Below, piece after piece: positions 47,384-59,742 of a DNA stretch of 64,000 bases. The position numbers were made by a program, and so were the translations under genes. Source of the DNA: Cricetomys ansorgei. Taxonomy: Eukaryota; Chordata; Mammalia; Rodentia; Nesomyidae. The stretch is from assembly GCA_026225945.1 (NCBI GenBank), contig JAMJFZ010001080.1:16001-80000 (forward strand). Reading direction: 5' to 3'. The notes beneath the pieces are model-generated. The model was given only the letters and a program-made list of their open reading frames with translations. It made no database searches and was not told the origin of the DNA. Each line of letters opens with the position of its first letter. The stretch's first letter is position 1.

Positions 47384-50300
47384 AGAGATTTTTTCACATG
47401 AGTGAATCTCTGTGGGAAAGTACAGCAACAGTGGTATGTCTCCATACTGTACATAGATGTGTATACAAGTGCCTGCCTTGTACCTATGCCTGCCTATGGA
47501 AGAATGAGGAGGGTGCGTGTGTTTGTTGCAGGATATTTCAATGAATGAGGAGTGGGTATGTATGACAATTCATGAACATAAATGTATATACAAGTGCATC
47601 CAAGCCTGCCTCAGGAAGAATGAGGAGGGTGCATGTGTTAGTTATGGGATTATTCAGTGAATGAGGTGTGCGTATGCTTGAATATTCATGAACATACACG
47701 TACAGTCACATACATATAGTTACCCACTTGTACATAAATGAATATATTGGAAGGCACATACACAAATATACATGTACATACACATACATATTTTATACAT
47801 GTATATCTACTCACATGCATGCCTGCCTACAGAGGCGTAGGGAAGATGTGCTTAAGCAGGGAATGAATGTGAGAGAGCTGTTTCTTCAGATATATACGTT
47901 CATGTTCAAACATTTACATTTATGTTCAACCATGTATGTATATACACGTGCAGACCTGCACACTTGTAAATACATGTACATACACAAGCATGAAGGAATA
48001 TATAGGGCATATTGCAGCTAATCAGGACTCTTCATGATACTGTTAAAAAACATGTTGAAATAAAGTTTTGTTTGAGATAGTTTTGAGCTGTATGTGTCTT
48101 TTGCACATGCTGTTGAAGCAGTTATTTTCTTATTTGTAAAAGATCTGCGTTTCTGTGGCAATGTGAACCAACGATAGTTTTTGAATGAGCACTTTTCACG
48201 CTTCTTACATTGACGTCTAACAAGGTTGTCTCAAGTGAGTGAGTCTCTGTGGGAAACTAAGCCACCAGTGGTGTGTCTCCATACATGTACATAGATGTAT
48301 ATAAAAGTGCCTGCCTTGTATCTATGCCTGCCTACGGAAGAATGAGGAGGGTGCGTGTGTTTCTTGCAGGATAATTCAATGAATGAGGAGTGGGTATGCA
48401 TGACAATTCATGAACAAAAAGTATATACTAGTGCATCCATGCCTGCCTCAGGAAGAATGAGGAGGGTGCATGTGTTAATTATGGGATTATTCAGTGAAAG
48501 AGGTGTGCGTATGCTTGAATATTCCTGAACATACACGTACAGTCACATACATATAGTTACCCACTTGTACATAAATGTATATATTGGAAGGCAGATACAC
48601 AAATATACATGTACATACACATACATATTTTATCCATGTATATCTATTCACATGCATGCCTGCCTACAGAGGCGTAGGGAGGATGTGCTTAAGCAGGGAA
48701 TGAATGTGAGAGAGCTGTTTCTTCAGATACATACGTACATGGTCAAACATTTACATTTATGTTCAACCATGCATGTATATACACATGCAGACCTGCACAC
48801 TAGTAAATACATGTATATACACAAGTATGAAGGAAAATATAGGGCATATTGCAGCTTACCAGGACCTCTCAGGATACTGTTAAAAACATGTTGAAATAAA
48901 GTTTTTTTTGAGATAGTTTTGAGCTGTATGTGTCTTTTGCACATGCTGTTGAAGCAGTTATTTTCTTATTTGTAAAAGATCTGCGAATCTGTGGCAATGT
49001 GAACCTACGATAGTTTTTGAATGAGCACTTTTCATGCTTCTTACATTGACGTCTAACAAGGTTGTCTCAAATGAGTGAGTCTCTGTGGGAAACTAAGGCA
49101 CCAGTGGTGTGTCTCCATACATGTACATAGATGTATATACAAGTGCCTGCCTTGTATCTATGATTTCCTACGGAAGACTGAGGAGGGTGTATGTGTTAGT
49201 AATGGGATTATTCATTGAATGAGGTGTGTGTATGCTTGAATATTCATGAATATACATGTACAGTCACATACGTATAGTTACCCACTTGTACATAAATGTA
49301 TATATTGGAAGGCACATACACAAATATACATGTACATACACATACATATTTTATCCATGTATATCTACTCACATGCATGCCTGCCTACAGAGGCGTAGGG
49401 AGGATGTGCTTAAGCAGGGAATGAATGTGAGAGAGCTGTTTCTTCAGATACATACGTTCATGGTCAAACATTTTCATTTATGTTCTACCATGTATGTATA
49501 TACACGTGCAGATCTGCACACTTGTAAATACATGTACATACACAAGCATGAAGGAAAATATAGGGCATATTGCAGCTAATCAGGACCCTTCATGATTTTG
49601 TTAAAAACATGTTGAAATAAAGTTTTGTTTGAGATAGTTTTGAGCTGTATGTGTCTTTTGCACATGCTGTTGAAGCAGTTATTTTCTTATTTGTAAAAGA
49701 TCTGCGTTTCTGTGGCAATGTGAACCAATGATAGTTTTTGAATGAGCACTTTTCACGCTTCTTACATTGACGTCTAACAAGGTTGTCTCAAGTGAGTGAG
49801 TCTCTGTGGGAAACTAAGGCACTAGTGGTGTGTCTCCATACATGTACATAGATGTACATACAAGTGCCTGCCTTGTATCTATGCCTGCCTACGGAAGAAT
49901 GAGGAGGGTGCGTGTGTTTGTTTCAGGATATTTCAATGAATGAGGAGTGGGTATGCATGACAATTCATGAACATAAATGTACTATCCCACATACATACCC
50001 TCTCATACATAAATGTACACGCGTAACTGGATAGGAACATACATGAATATGCATGTACATAAAAGTGCATACATATGCATTTCCATATATATCCAATAGC
50101 ATACATGCCTCCCTACAGAGGCATGTGGAGGGTATCCTTAAGCAGGGTATGAATGTTAAAGTGCTGTGTCTTTCATACCTGTACTTTTATGTTCATACAC
50201 TTACATATATGTTCAACCATATAAATATGTACAAGTACTTGGACATACATATTCATGCCAGAAAATATAGGACATAATCAGTATGCTTCTTGATACTGAG

Positions 50301-50760
50301 AAAAACACTTGGAGATCATGGTTGCTTTCATGTACTTTTAGAGCTATATGTGTCTTCTGTAAATGCTGTGCAAGAATTCACTTTAAAATGTTACAGGAGG
50401 ACAGGTTTTCAGGATTAAGCAGATTCAAAGATGATTTTTCGGGCTCTTCTTCCAGCTTGTATAAAGCACGTTTCTTCAATTCATTTGTAAAGATGTTGCC
50501 TCGGTGAATATGCTGTCAGAGTGTGCATGTGTACCCTAATAGAGATGACCTGGACACTTCATACCGTGAAAAAAATGATTACATCAAGTTTCCTTTCAGA
50601 GAGTTTTTAAGCTGTCTGTTTCTTTTGCACATGCTGTCGAAGCAGCCATTTTCTTAATAGTAAAAGATCTGCTTTCTTGCAGTATTCTGATACCATGATA
50701 GATTTTGGATGAGCAACTGTCAAGCTTCTTATGTTGATGTCGAACGAAGTTGTCTGACGT
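47384..50760 (+). repeat. CA/TG-rich array, left part (C-type units)
   Basis: Four units, each starting near 'gagtgagtctctgtggg': 47400-48236 (837 bp), 48237-49072 (836), 49073-49793 (721, lacks a segment of about 115 bp) and 49794-50760 (967). Each has a block of 'acatacacatacat'-like alternating sequence, then 'ttgagctgtatgtgtctttt', 'gcacatgctgttgaagcag' and 'ttatttgtaaaagatctg'. In the first three units an open frame of 97-109 codons is followed by AATAAA within about 40 bp. The fourth unit has two copies of the 'gctgtatgtgtctt' core separated by roughly 260 bp of diverged DNA (50300-50640). Confidence 0.92.
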
Positions 50761-53700
50761 GAGTGAGTCTCTTTGGGAAACTACAGCAACATGGGTGTGT
50801 CTCCATACATGTACATGCACGTATATGCAAGTGCATCCATTCCTGCCTACGGAAGCCTGAGGAGTGTGTGTATATTTCGGGACTTTTCAGTGACTGCAGT
50901 GTGTACTCATGAGATTTCATGCACATACACATACTGTCACGTGCCTATAGTTACCCACTTGTTCATAAAATTACATACATATATTGGAAGGAAGATAAAC
51001 CAATATACACGAAGATACACATGCATACAGATGCATTTCCATGTATATCTACTCATACATGACTGAGTACAGCGGTGTAGGGAAGTTGTGTTTTGGCAAG
51101 ATATGCCTGTGAATGTACTGGGTCTCCTACACTCATATGCACTCCTATGTTCATATGCAAACATTTGCATATATGTTCAAAAGTGTACATATATACACGT
51201 GGAGACGTACACCATAGCAAATACATGAATATACAAAAGAACGCAGGAAAATATAGGGCATATTGGAGCTAATCAGGACCCTTCAGGATACTGTTAAAAA
51301 CACGCTGGAATCAAATTTCGTTTTGAGTAGTTTTTTAGCTGTATGTGTCGTTTGCACATGCTGTTGAAGTAGTTATTTTCTTATTTGTAAAAGATCTGTG
51401 TTTCTGCAGTAATGTGAACCTATGATAGTTTTTGGATAAGCAATTTTAACACTTCTTACGTTGATGTCTAAAGCGGTTGTCTCAGGTGAGTGAATCACTT
51501 CAGGAAATGATGGAAACAGTGGTAAGTCTCCATACATGTATATCCATACTTGCCTCTGGAAGCCTGAGGAGGGTGCTTGTGTTAGATGTGGGAGTTCTCA
51601 GTGAGTGAGGCATGCGTATGCATGAACCCAATTGTACATAAATGTCCATACGAGTACTGGAAGTAGCATACACGAATAAACATGTACAGAGGCATGGGGA
51701 GGGTGTACATAAGCAGGGTATGAATGTGAGAGTGCTGTAACTCCACACATGTACGTTCATGTGCAAACACTTGCATATATGCTCAACCATGTACATATGT
51801 ACACATGCAGATGTACACCCTAGTAAATACATGTACATATATATGCACTCAAGAAAATATAGGGCATTTTACAGCTAATCATGATACCGTTTGAAAACAC
51901 GTTGAAATCAAGTTTTGTTTCGAAGAGTTTTTGAGCTGTATGTGTCTTTTGCACATGGTGTTGAAGCAGTCATTTTCTTATTTGTAAAAGATCTGTTTTC
52001 TTGCAGTAAGAGGAAACCATGATAGCTTTTAGATGCGCACCTTTCGTGCTTCTTATGTTGATGTCAAACGAAGTTGTCTGAGGTGAGTGAGTCTCTTTGG
52101 GAAACTGCAGCATCAGTGGTGCGTCTCCATACATGTGCATACACGTATATGCAAGTGCATCCATGCCTGCCTACAGAAGCCTGAGGAGTGTGTGTATGTT
52201 TTAGGACTTTTCAGTGACTGTAGCGTGTATTCATGAGAATGCATGCACATACACATACTATCACGTGCAGATAGTTATCCACTTGTTCATAAAAGTACAT
52301 ACTTATACTGGAACGGACATAAACCAATATACATGAAGATACATGTGGATACATATGCATTTCTATGTATATCCACTCTCATGCATGACTGTCTACAGAG
52401 GCATAGGGAAGTTGTGTTTTGGCAGGATATGCGTGTGAACATGCTGTGTCTCCTACATGTACGTTCATGTGCAAACTTTTACATATATGTTCAACCATGT
52501 ACATATACACAGGTGGAGATGTACACCCTAGTGAATACACGAATAGGCATAAGCACACAGGAAAATATAGGGCATATTGCAGCTAAGTGGGACCCTTCAG
52601 GATACAGTTAAAAACATATTAAAATCAAGTTTTGTTTTGAGTAGTTTTTGAGCTGTATGTGTCTTTTGCACATGCTGTTGAAGCGGTTATTTTCTTATTT
52701 GTAAAAGATCTGTGTTTCTGCGGTAATGTGAACCTTGATAGTTTTTGGATGTGCACTTTGCATGCTTCTTACATTGATGTCTAAAGGGGATGTCTCAGGT
52801 GAGTGAATTGCTTTAGGAAATGATGGCAACAGTGGTAAGTCTCCATACATGTATATCCATGCTTACCTATGGAAGCATGAGGAGGGTGTGTGTGTTTGTT
52901 GTGGGATTTCTCAGTGAATGAGGCATATGCATTAATAATCATACATGTAGCTTCCCTGTTGTACATAAATGTTCATATGAATATTGGAAAGAATATACAT
53001 GAATATACATGTACAGACGCATAGGGAGGGTGTACTTAAGCAGGGTATGAATGTGAGAGTGCTGTGGCTTCAGACACATATGTTCATGTTCAAACACTTA
53101 CATATACGTTCAACCATGTACATATGTACACGTGCAGACGTACACCCTAGTAAATACATGTACATACATATGCATGCAGGAAAATATAGGGCATTTTACA
53201 ACTAATTGCGACCCTTCATGACACTGTTTGAAATAACGTTGAAATCAAGTTTTGTTTCGAAGTGTTTTTGAGCTGTATGTGTCTTTTGCACATGCTGTTG
53301 AAGCAGTCATCTTATTATTTGTAATTGATATGTTTTCCTGCAGTAATGGGATACAATGATAGTTTTTGGATGTGCGACTTTCACGCTTCTTATTTTGATG
53401 TCGAACGAAGTTATCTGAGGTGAGTGAGTCTCTTTGGGAAACTACAGCAACAATAGTGCGTCTGCATACATGTACATACAAGTATATGACAGTGCATCCA
53501 GGCCTGCCTATGGAGCCTGTGGAGTGTGTGTATGTTTCGGGACTTTTCAGTGACTGTAGCATATATTCATGAGAATTCATACACATACACGTACTATCAC
53601 GTGCATATAGTTACCCACTGGTTCATAAAATTACATACATATATTGGAAGGAACATAAACCAATATACATGAAAATACATGTGCATATATATATGCATTT

Positions 53701-55897
53701 CCATGTATATCCACTCTCATGCATGACTGTCAACAGAGGCGTAGGGAGGTTGTGTTTTGGCAGAATATGTCTGTGAATGTGCTGTGTCTCCTACACGTAC
53801 ATTCATGTGCAAAGTTTTACATATAGGTACAACCATGTACATGTACACAGGTGGAGATGTACACCCTAGTGAATACATGACTAGGCATAAGCACACAGGA
53901 AAATATAGGGCATTTTCAGCTAATCGGGACCTGTCATGACACTGTTTGGAAACACATTGAAATCAAATTTTGTTTCGAATAGTTTTTGAGCTGTATGTGT
54001 CTTCTGCACATACTGTTGAAGCTGTCATTTTCTTATTTGCAAAAGATCTGGATTCTTACAGTAATATGAAACCATGATAGTTTTTGGATGCGCATCTTTC
54101 ATGCTTTGTTTGCTGATGTCGAACGAAGTTGTTTGAGGTGAGTGAGTCTCTTTGGGAAACTACAGCATCAGTGGTGCGTCTCCATACATGTGCATACACG
54201 TATATGCAAGTGCATCCATGCCTGCCTACGGAAGCCTGAGGAGTGTATGTATGTTTTGGGACTTTTCAGTGACTGTAGCATGTATTCATGAAAATTCATC
54301 CACATACACGTACTATCACGGGCATATAGTTACCCACTTCTTCATAAAAATACGCACGTGTACTGGAAGGAACATAAACCAATATACATGAAGATACACA
54401 TGCATACATATGCATTTCCATGTATATCCACTCTCATGCATAACTGTCTACAGAGGCATAATGAAGTTGTGTTTTGGCAGGATATGCCTGTGAACACGTA
54501 CGTTCACGTGCAAACTTTTACATATATGTTCAACCATGTACAAATATACAGGTGGAGATGTACACTTTAGTGAATACATGACTAGGCATAAGCACACAGG
54601 AAAATATAGGGCATATTGCAGCTAATTGGGACCCTTCATGATACTGTTAAAAAACACGTTATAATCAAGTTTCATTTCGAGGAGTTTTTGAGCTATATGT
54701 TTCTTTTGCACAGGCTGTTGAAGCAGCTATTTTCCTCTTTGTAAAAGATCTGTGTTTTTGCAGTAATGTGAACCTATGATAGTTTTTGGATGAGCACTTT
54801 TCACACTTCATACGTTGATGTCTAAAGCGTTTGTCTCAGGTGAGTGAATCACTTCAGGAAATGATGCCAAAAGTGGTAAGTCTCCATACATGTATATCCA
54901 TGCTTGCCTACAGAAGCCTAAGAGGGTGCTTGTGCTAGATGTGGGAGTTCTCAGTGAATGAGGTGAGCGTATGCATGAGTAACCATACATATAGTTAACC
55001 ACTTGTACATAAATGTCCATATGAATATTGGAAGGAACATATATGAATACACATGTACAGAGGAATGGGGAGGGTGTACTTAAGCAGGGTATGAATGTGA
55101 GAATGCTGTGTCTTCAGAAACAAACGTTCATGTTCAAACATTTACATATATGTTCACCCATGTACATATGTACACGTGCAGATGTATACCCTAGTAAATA
55201 CATGTACATACCTATGCACTCAAGAAAATATAGGGCATTTTACAGCTGATCGGGATCTGTCACAACACCGTTAAAAATACGTTGAAATCAAGTTTCGTTT
55301 CAAGTAGTTTTTGAGCTGTATGTGTCTTTTGCAAATGCTATTGAAGCAGTTATTTTCTTATTTGTAAAAGATCTGTGTTTCTGTGGTAATGTGACCCTAT
55401 GATAGATTTTGGATGTGCACTTTTCATGCTTCTTACTTTGATGTCTAAAGCAATTGTCTCAGGTGAGTGAATCACTGTAGGAAGATGGGAACAGTGGTAA
55501 GTCTCCATACATGTACATACACATTTATGCAAATGCATCCATGCCTGCCTATGGAAGCCTGAGGATTGTGTGTACATTTCAGGACTTCTCAGTGACTGTA
55601 GTGTGTATTCATGAAATTTCAGGCACATAAACGTACTATCATGTACATATAGTTACCCACTTGTTGATAAAAGTACATACTTATATTGGAATGAACATAA
55701 ACCAATGCACATGAAGAGACACGAGCATTCATATGCATTTCCGTGTACATCCACTCTCATGCATAACTGTCTACAGACGCGTAAGGAAATTGTGTTTTGG
55801 CAGGAAATTCCTGTGAACATACTGTGTCTCCTACATGTACATTCATGTGCAAAGTTTTACATATAGGTTCAACCATGTACATATCCACAGGTGGAGA
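50761..55897 (+). repeat. CA/TG-rich array, right part (alternating A and B units)
   Basis: A-type units start 'gtgagtgagtctctttggg' and carry 'gtgttttggcaggatatg'. B-type units start 'gtgagtgaatcacttcagg' and carry 'gtgtacttaagcagggtatg'. Starts: 50761 A, 51488 B, 52085 A, 52801 B, 53422 A, 54140 A, 54842 B, 55465 (B start with A body). A units are about 700-727 bp and B units about 597-623 bp. The last unit is cut at 'caggtggaga' and joins the 170-bp satellite. No open frame is kept across copies. Confidence 0.92.
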
Positions 55898-58800
55898 CTC
55901 ATCCACACACTTTCCTTATTTCAAAAAGATGGGTATTCTGGGTTAAGTGGAAAAACACATAGAAATCGGTATCGATTAGTTTAGTTTTTTAGGAGTATGC
56001 TTAGTTGAAGATACAGTGAGAACACATATTTTACATAGTTCTGAAAGACCTGTTTGTTAGTTAAGCTATTATCACACTCAGTATACTTAGTTTGAAAAGA
56101 GGATATTCAGGAATATGTTGAAAAACACATTGAAGTCATGTTTCCAATTGTTTAGTTTTTGACATTACGTATAGTTGCACCTGCTGTAGGAACACATACT
56201 TTACTTAGTTCAAAAAGACTGTTTTTCAGAGTTAAGATTGATTCACGTGTAATTCCCATAGGTTGAAAAGACATATATTCACTGTTATGTTGAAAAACAC
56301 ATTGAAATCAGGTTCTCTTATGTTAACTTTTTGAGACATAAGCATAGTTGCACATGCTGTAGGAACACATACCTTACAGAGTTCTAAAAGATTATTTTCC
56401 TGAGTTACATTTGAATCCCACTCACTTTCCTTATTTAGAAAAGATGGGTATTCTGGGATAAATCGTGTATCCATTAGTTTAGTTTTTTGGAGTATGCTTG
56501 GTTGTAGATGCTGTAAGAACATGTATTTCAATTAGTTCTGAAAGACCTGTTTGTTTGTTAAGATATCGGGAATATGTTGAAAAACCCATTGAAATTGTGT
56601 TTCCATTTGTGTAGTTTTTGAGACATCGTATAAATGCACATACTGTAGGAACACATACCTTACTTAGTTCTAAAAGACTTGTTTTCTGTAGTTACGTTGG
56701 AATCTCACTCTCTTTCTTTAGTTAGAAAAGACAGGTATTCTAGGTTTAGTGGAAAAACACAAAGAAATCATGTTTACATTAGTTTATATAATATGTATGT
56801 TTAGTTGTAGATGCTGTGGGAACATATATTTTACTTAGTTCTAAAATACTTTTTTGTTAGTGAATCTAGAATCACTCTCAGGATCCTTAGTTTGCAAAGA
56901 GGATACTCAGGAATATGTTGAAAAGCCCATTGAAATCGTGTGTCCAATTGTGTCGTTTTTGAAATGTACACATAGTTTCACCTAATGTAGGAACTCATTT
57001 TATGCTTAGTTCAAAAAGACTTGTTTCTGAGTTAAGTTTGGATCATACATAATTCCCTATTTTGAAAAGACAGATATTCTTTGTTATGTTGAAATGAAAT
57101 CAGGTACACTTATGTGAAATTTTTGAGACATTAGCATAGTTGCACATGCTATAGGAACACATGCCTTACTGAGTTCTAAAAGGCTTGTTTTCCGTAGTTA
57201 TGTTTGAATCTCACTCTATTTCTTTAATTAGAAAAGACAGGTATTCTGGGTTTAGTGGAAACATAGAAACCGTGTTTACATTCGTTTAAATTTTTAGGAG
57301 TATGCTTAGTTGCAGATGCTGTGGGAACACATATTTTACTTAGTTCTGAAAGACTTGTTTGTTAGTTAAGAAGAATCACACTCTGTTTCCATAGTTTGAA
57401 AAGAGGATATTGTGGAATATGTTGAAAAACCCATTGAAAGTGTGTTTCCATTTGTATAGTTTTTGAGACATTCGCATACTTGCACATGCTGCAGGACATA
57501 TACCTTAGTTCTAAAAGATTTGTTTTCCATAATTACGTTTGAATCTCCTTCTCTCTCTTTAGTTAGAAAAGACAAATATTGTGGGTTTAGTGGAAAAACA
57601 CATAGAAACTGTGTTTACATTTGTATAGATTTTTAGGAGTATGTTTATTTGTTGATGCTGTGGGAACACATGTTTTACTTAGTTCTGAAAGACTTGTTTA
57701 TTAGTTAAGTAGAATCAAACTCAGCTTGCTTAGTTTGAGAAAAGGATATTGAGGATGTGTTGAAAAACCCATTGAAAGTGTGTTTCCATTTTTTTTAGTT
57801 TTTGAGACATTCACATAATTCCACATACTGTAGGAACACATACCTTACAAAGTTATAAAAGACTTGTTTTCCGTAGTTACATTTGAATCTCTCTTTCTTT
57901 CTTTAGTTAGAAAAGACAGGTATTCTTAGTTTAGTGGAAAAACACATAGAAACTGTTTTTACATTCTTTTAGATTTTTAGGAGTATGTTTAATTGTTGAC
58001 GCTGTTGAAACACATATTTTACGAAGAACTGAAAGACTTATTTGTTAGTTAAGAAGAATCAGGCTCAGTTTGTTTAGTTTGTAGAGATGATATTGAGGAA
58101 TGTGTTGAAAAACCCAGAAAAACTGTGTTTCCATTTGTTAATTTTGAGATATTCTCATAGTTGCACATGCTGTAGGAACACATACCATACTTAGTTCTAA
58201 AAGATTTGTTTTCTGTAGTTACATTTGAATCTCTCTCTCTTTCTTAAACTAGAAAAGACAGCTCTTCTGGGTTTAATGGAAAAACACAGAGAAACTGTGT
58301 TTACATTCGTTCAGCTATTTAGGAGTATTTTTACTTGTATATGCTGTAGGAACACATATGTTACTTAGTTCTAAAAGACTGTTTTGTTAGGTAAGCTAGA
58401 ATCACACTCAGTTTACCAACTTTGAAAACGGCATATTGAGGAATGTGTTGAAAAACATGATGAAAGTGTACTTCCATTTGTTCAGGTTTTGAGACATTCT
58501 CACATTTTCAAAAGCTAAAGGGATACATACATTACTTACATATAAAAGACTTGTGTTCTGTAATTACATTTGAATCTCTCTCCTTCTTTAGATAGGAAAG
58601 ACAAGTATTATGGATTTAGTGGAAAAACACATAGAAACTGTGTTTACATTCGTTCAGATTTTTAGAAGTATATTTAGTTGTAGATGCTGTGGGAACACAT
58701 ATATTACTTAGTTCTGAAAGACTTTTTTGTTAGTTAAGTAGAATCACACTCAGTTTGCTTAGTTTGTAAAGAAGATATTGAGGAATGTGTTGAAAAACAC

Positions 58801-59742
58801 ATCGAAAGTGTGTTTCCATATGTTTAGTTTTTGAGACATTCGCATATTTGCACATGCCATAAGAACACATACCTAAATTGGTTCTAAGAGTCTTGTTTTC
58901 CATAGTTACAATTGAATCGCTCTCTCTTTCTTTGTTTCGAAAATACAGGTATTCTGAGTTTAGTGGAAAACACATATAAACTGTGTTTACATTTGTTTAG
59001 ATTTTTAGGAGTATACTTAGTATTTAATTCTTTGGGAACAGATATTTTACTTAATTCTGAAAGACCTCTTTGTTAGTTAAGTTGAAATACACTCAGTTTG
59101 CTTAGTTTATAAAGACGATCTGGAAGAATGTGTTGAAAAACCAATTGAAAGAGTATTTCCATTTGTTTAGTTTTTGAGACATTCGATAGTTGCACATACT
59201 GTAGGAACACAGACTTTACTTAGTTCTATAAGCCTTGTTTTCGATACTTATGTTTGAATCTCTCTTTCTTTCTTTAGTTAGAAAAGACATGTACTCTGGG
59301 CTTAGTGGAAAAACACAAGTAAACTGTGTTTTCATTACTTTTTATTTTTAGGAATAAATTTAGTTGTAGATGCTATGGAGACACAGAAGTTACTTAGCTG
59401 AGAAAGACATTTGTTAGTTAAGTAGAATCACACTCAGTTTGCTTAGTTTGTACAGAGGATATTGAGGAATGTGTTGAAAAACAAATTGGAAATGGTTTTC
59501 CATTTTATTAGTTTTTGAGACATTCACATACTTGCAAATGCTGTAGGAAGACATAGATTATTTAGTTCAAAAGGACTTGTTATCCGTAGTTACATTTGAA
59601 TCTCTCTTTCGTTATAGAAAAGGCAGGTTTTCTAGTTTTAGTGGAAAACGCATAGAAACTTTATGTACATTCATTTACGAGTATGATTAGTTGTAGATGC
59701 TGTGGGAACACATATGGTACTTAGTTCTGAAAGACATGTTTG
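55898..59742 (+). repeat. 170-bp satellite, subfamily I (dimeric)
   Basis: Monomers of about 170 bp alternate between two forms. Form a: 'gtttttgagacattcgcata', 'tgcacatgctgtaggaacac', 'ttagttctaaaagacttg', 'gtttagtggaaaaacac'. Form b: 'tttttaggagtatgcttag', 'gatgctgtgggaacacata', 'gttctgaaagacttgtttg', 'ttgaaaaacccattgaaa'. The 'tgctgt.ggaacaca' landmark falls at 56182, 56355, 56509, 56641, 56812 and 57317, with most gaps 165-173. AT-rich, with no open frame of note. The size is close to one nucleosome plus linker. Confidence 0.93.

Noticed and set aside
46943..47428. Several 75-113 codon frames on both strands in the C/T-rich region
   Set aside because: A 21-bp period keeps frames open automatically; the translations are seven-residue repeats of low complexity.
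50283..50507. 74-codon + strand frame in the composite CA-rich unit
   Set aside because: Single occurrence in diverged filler, no family resemblance and no splice or start context.
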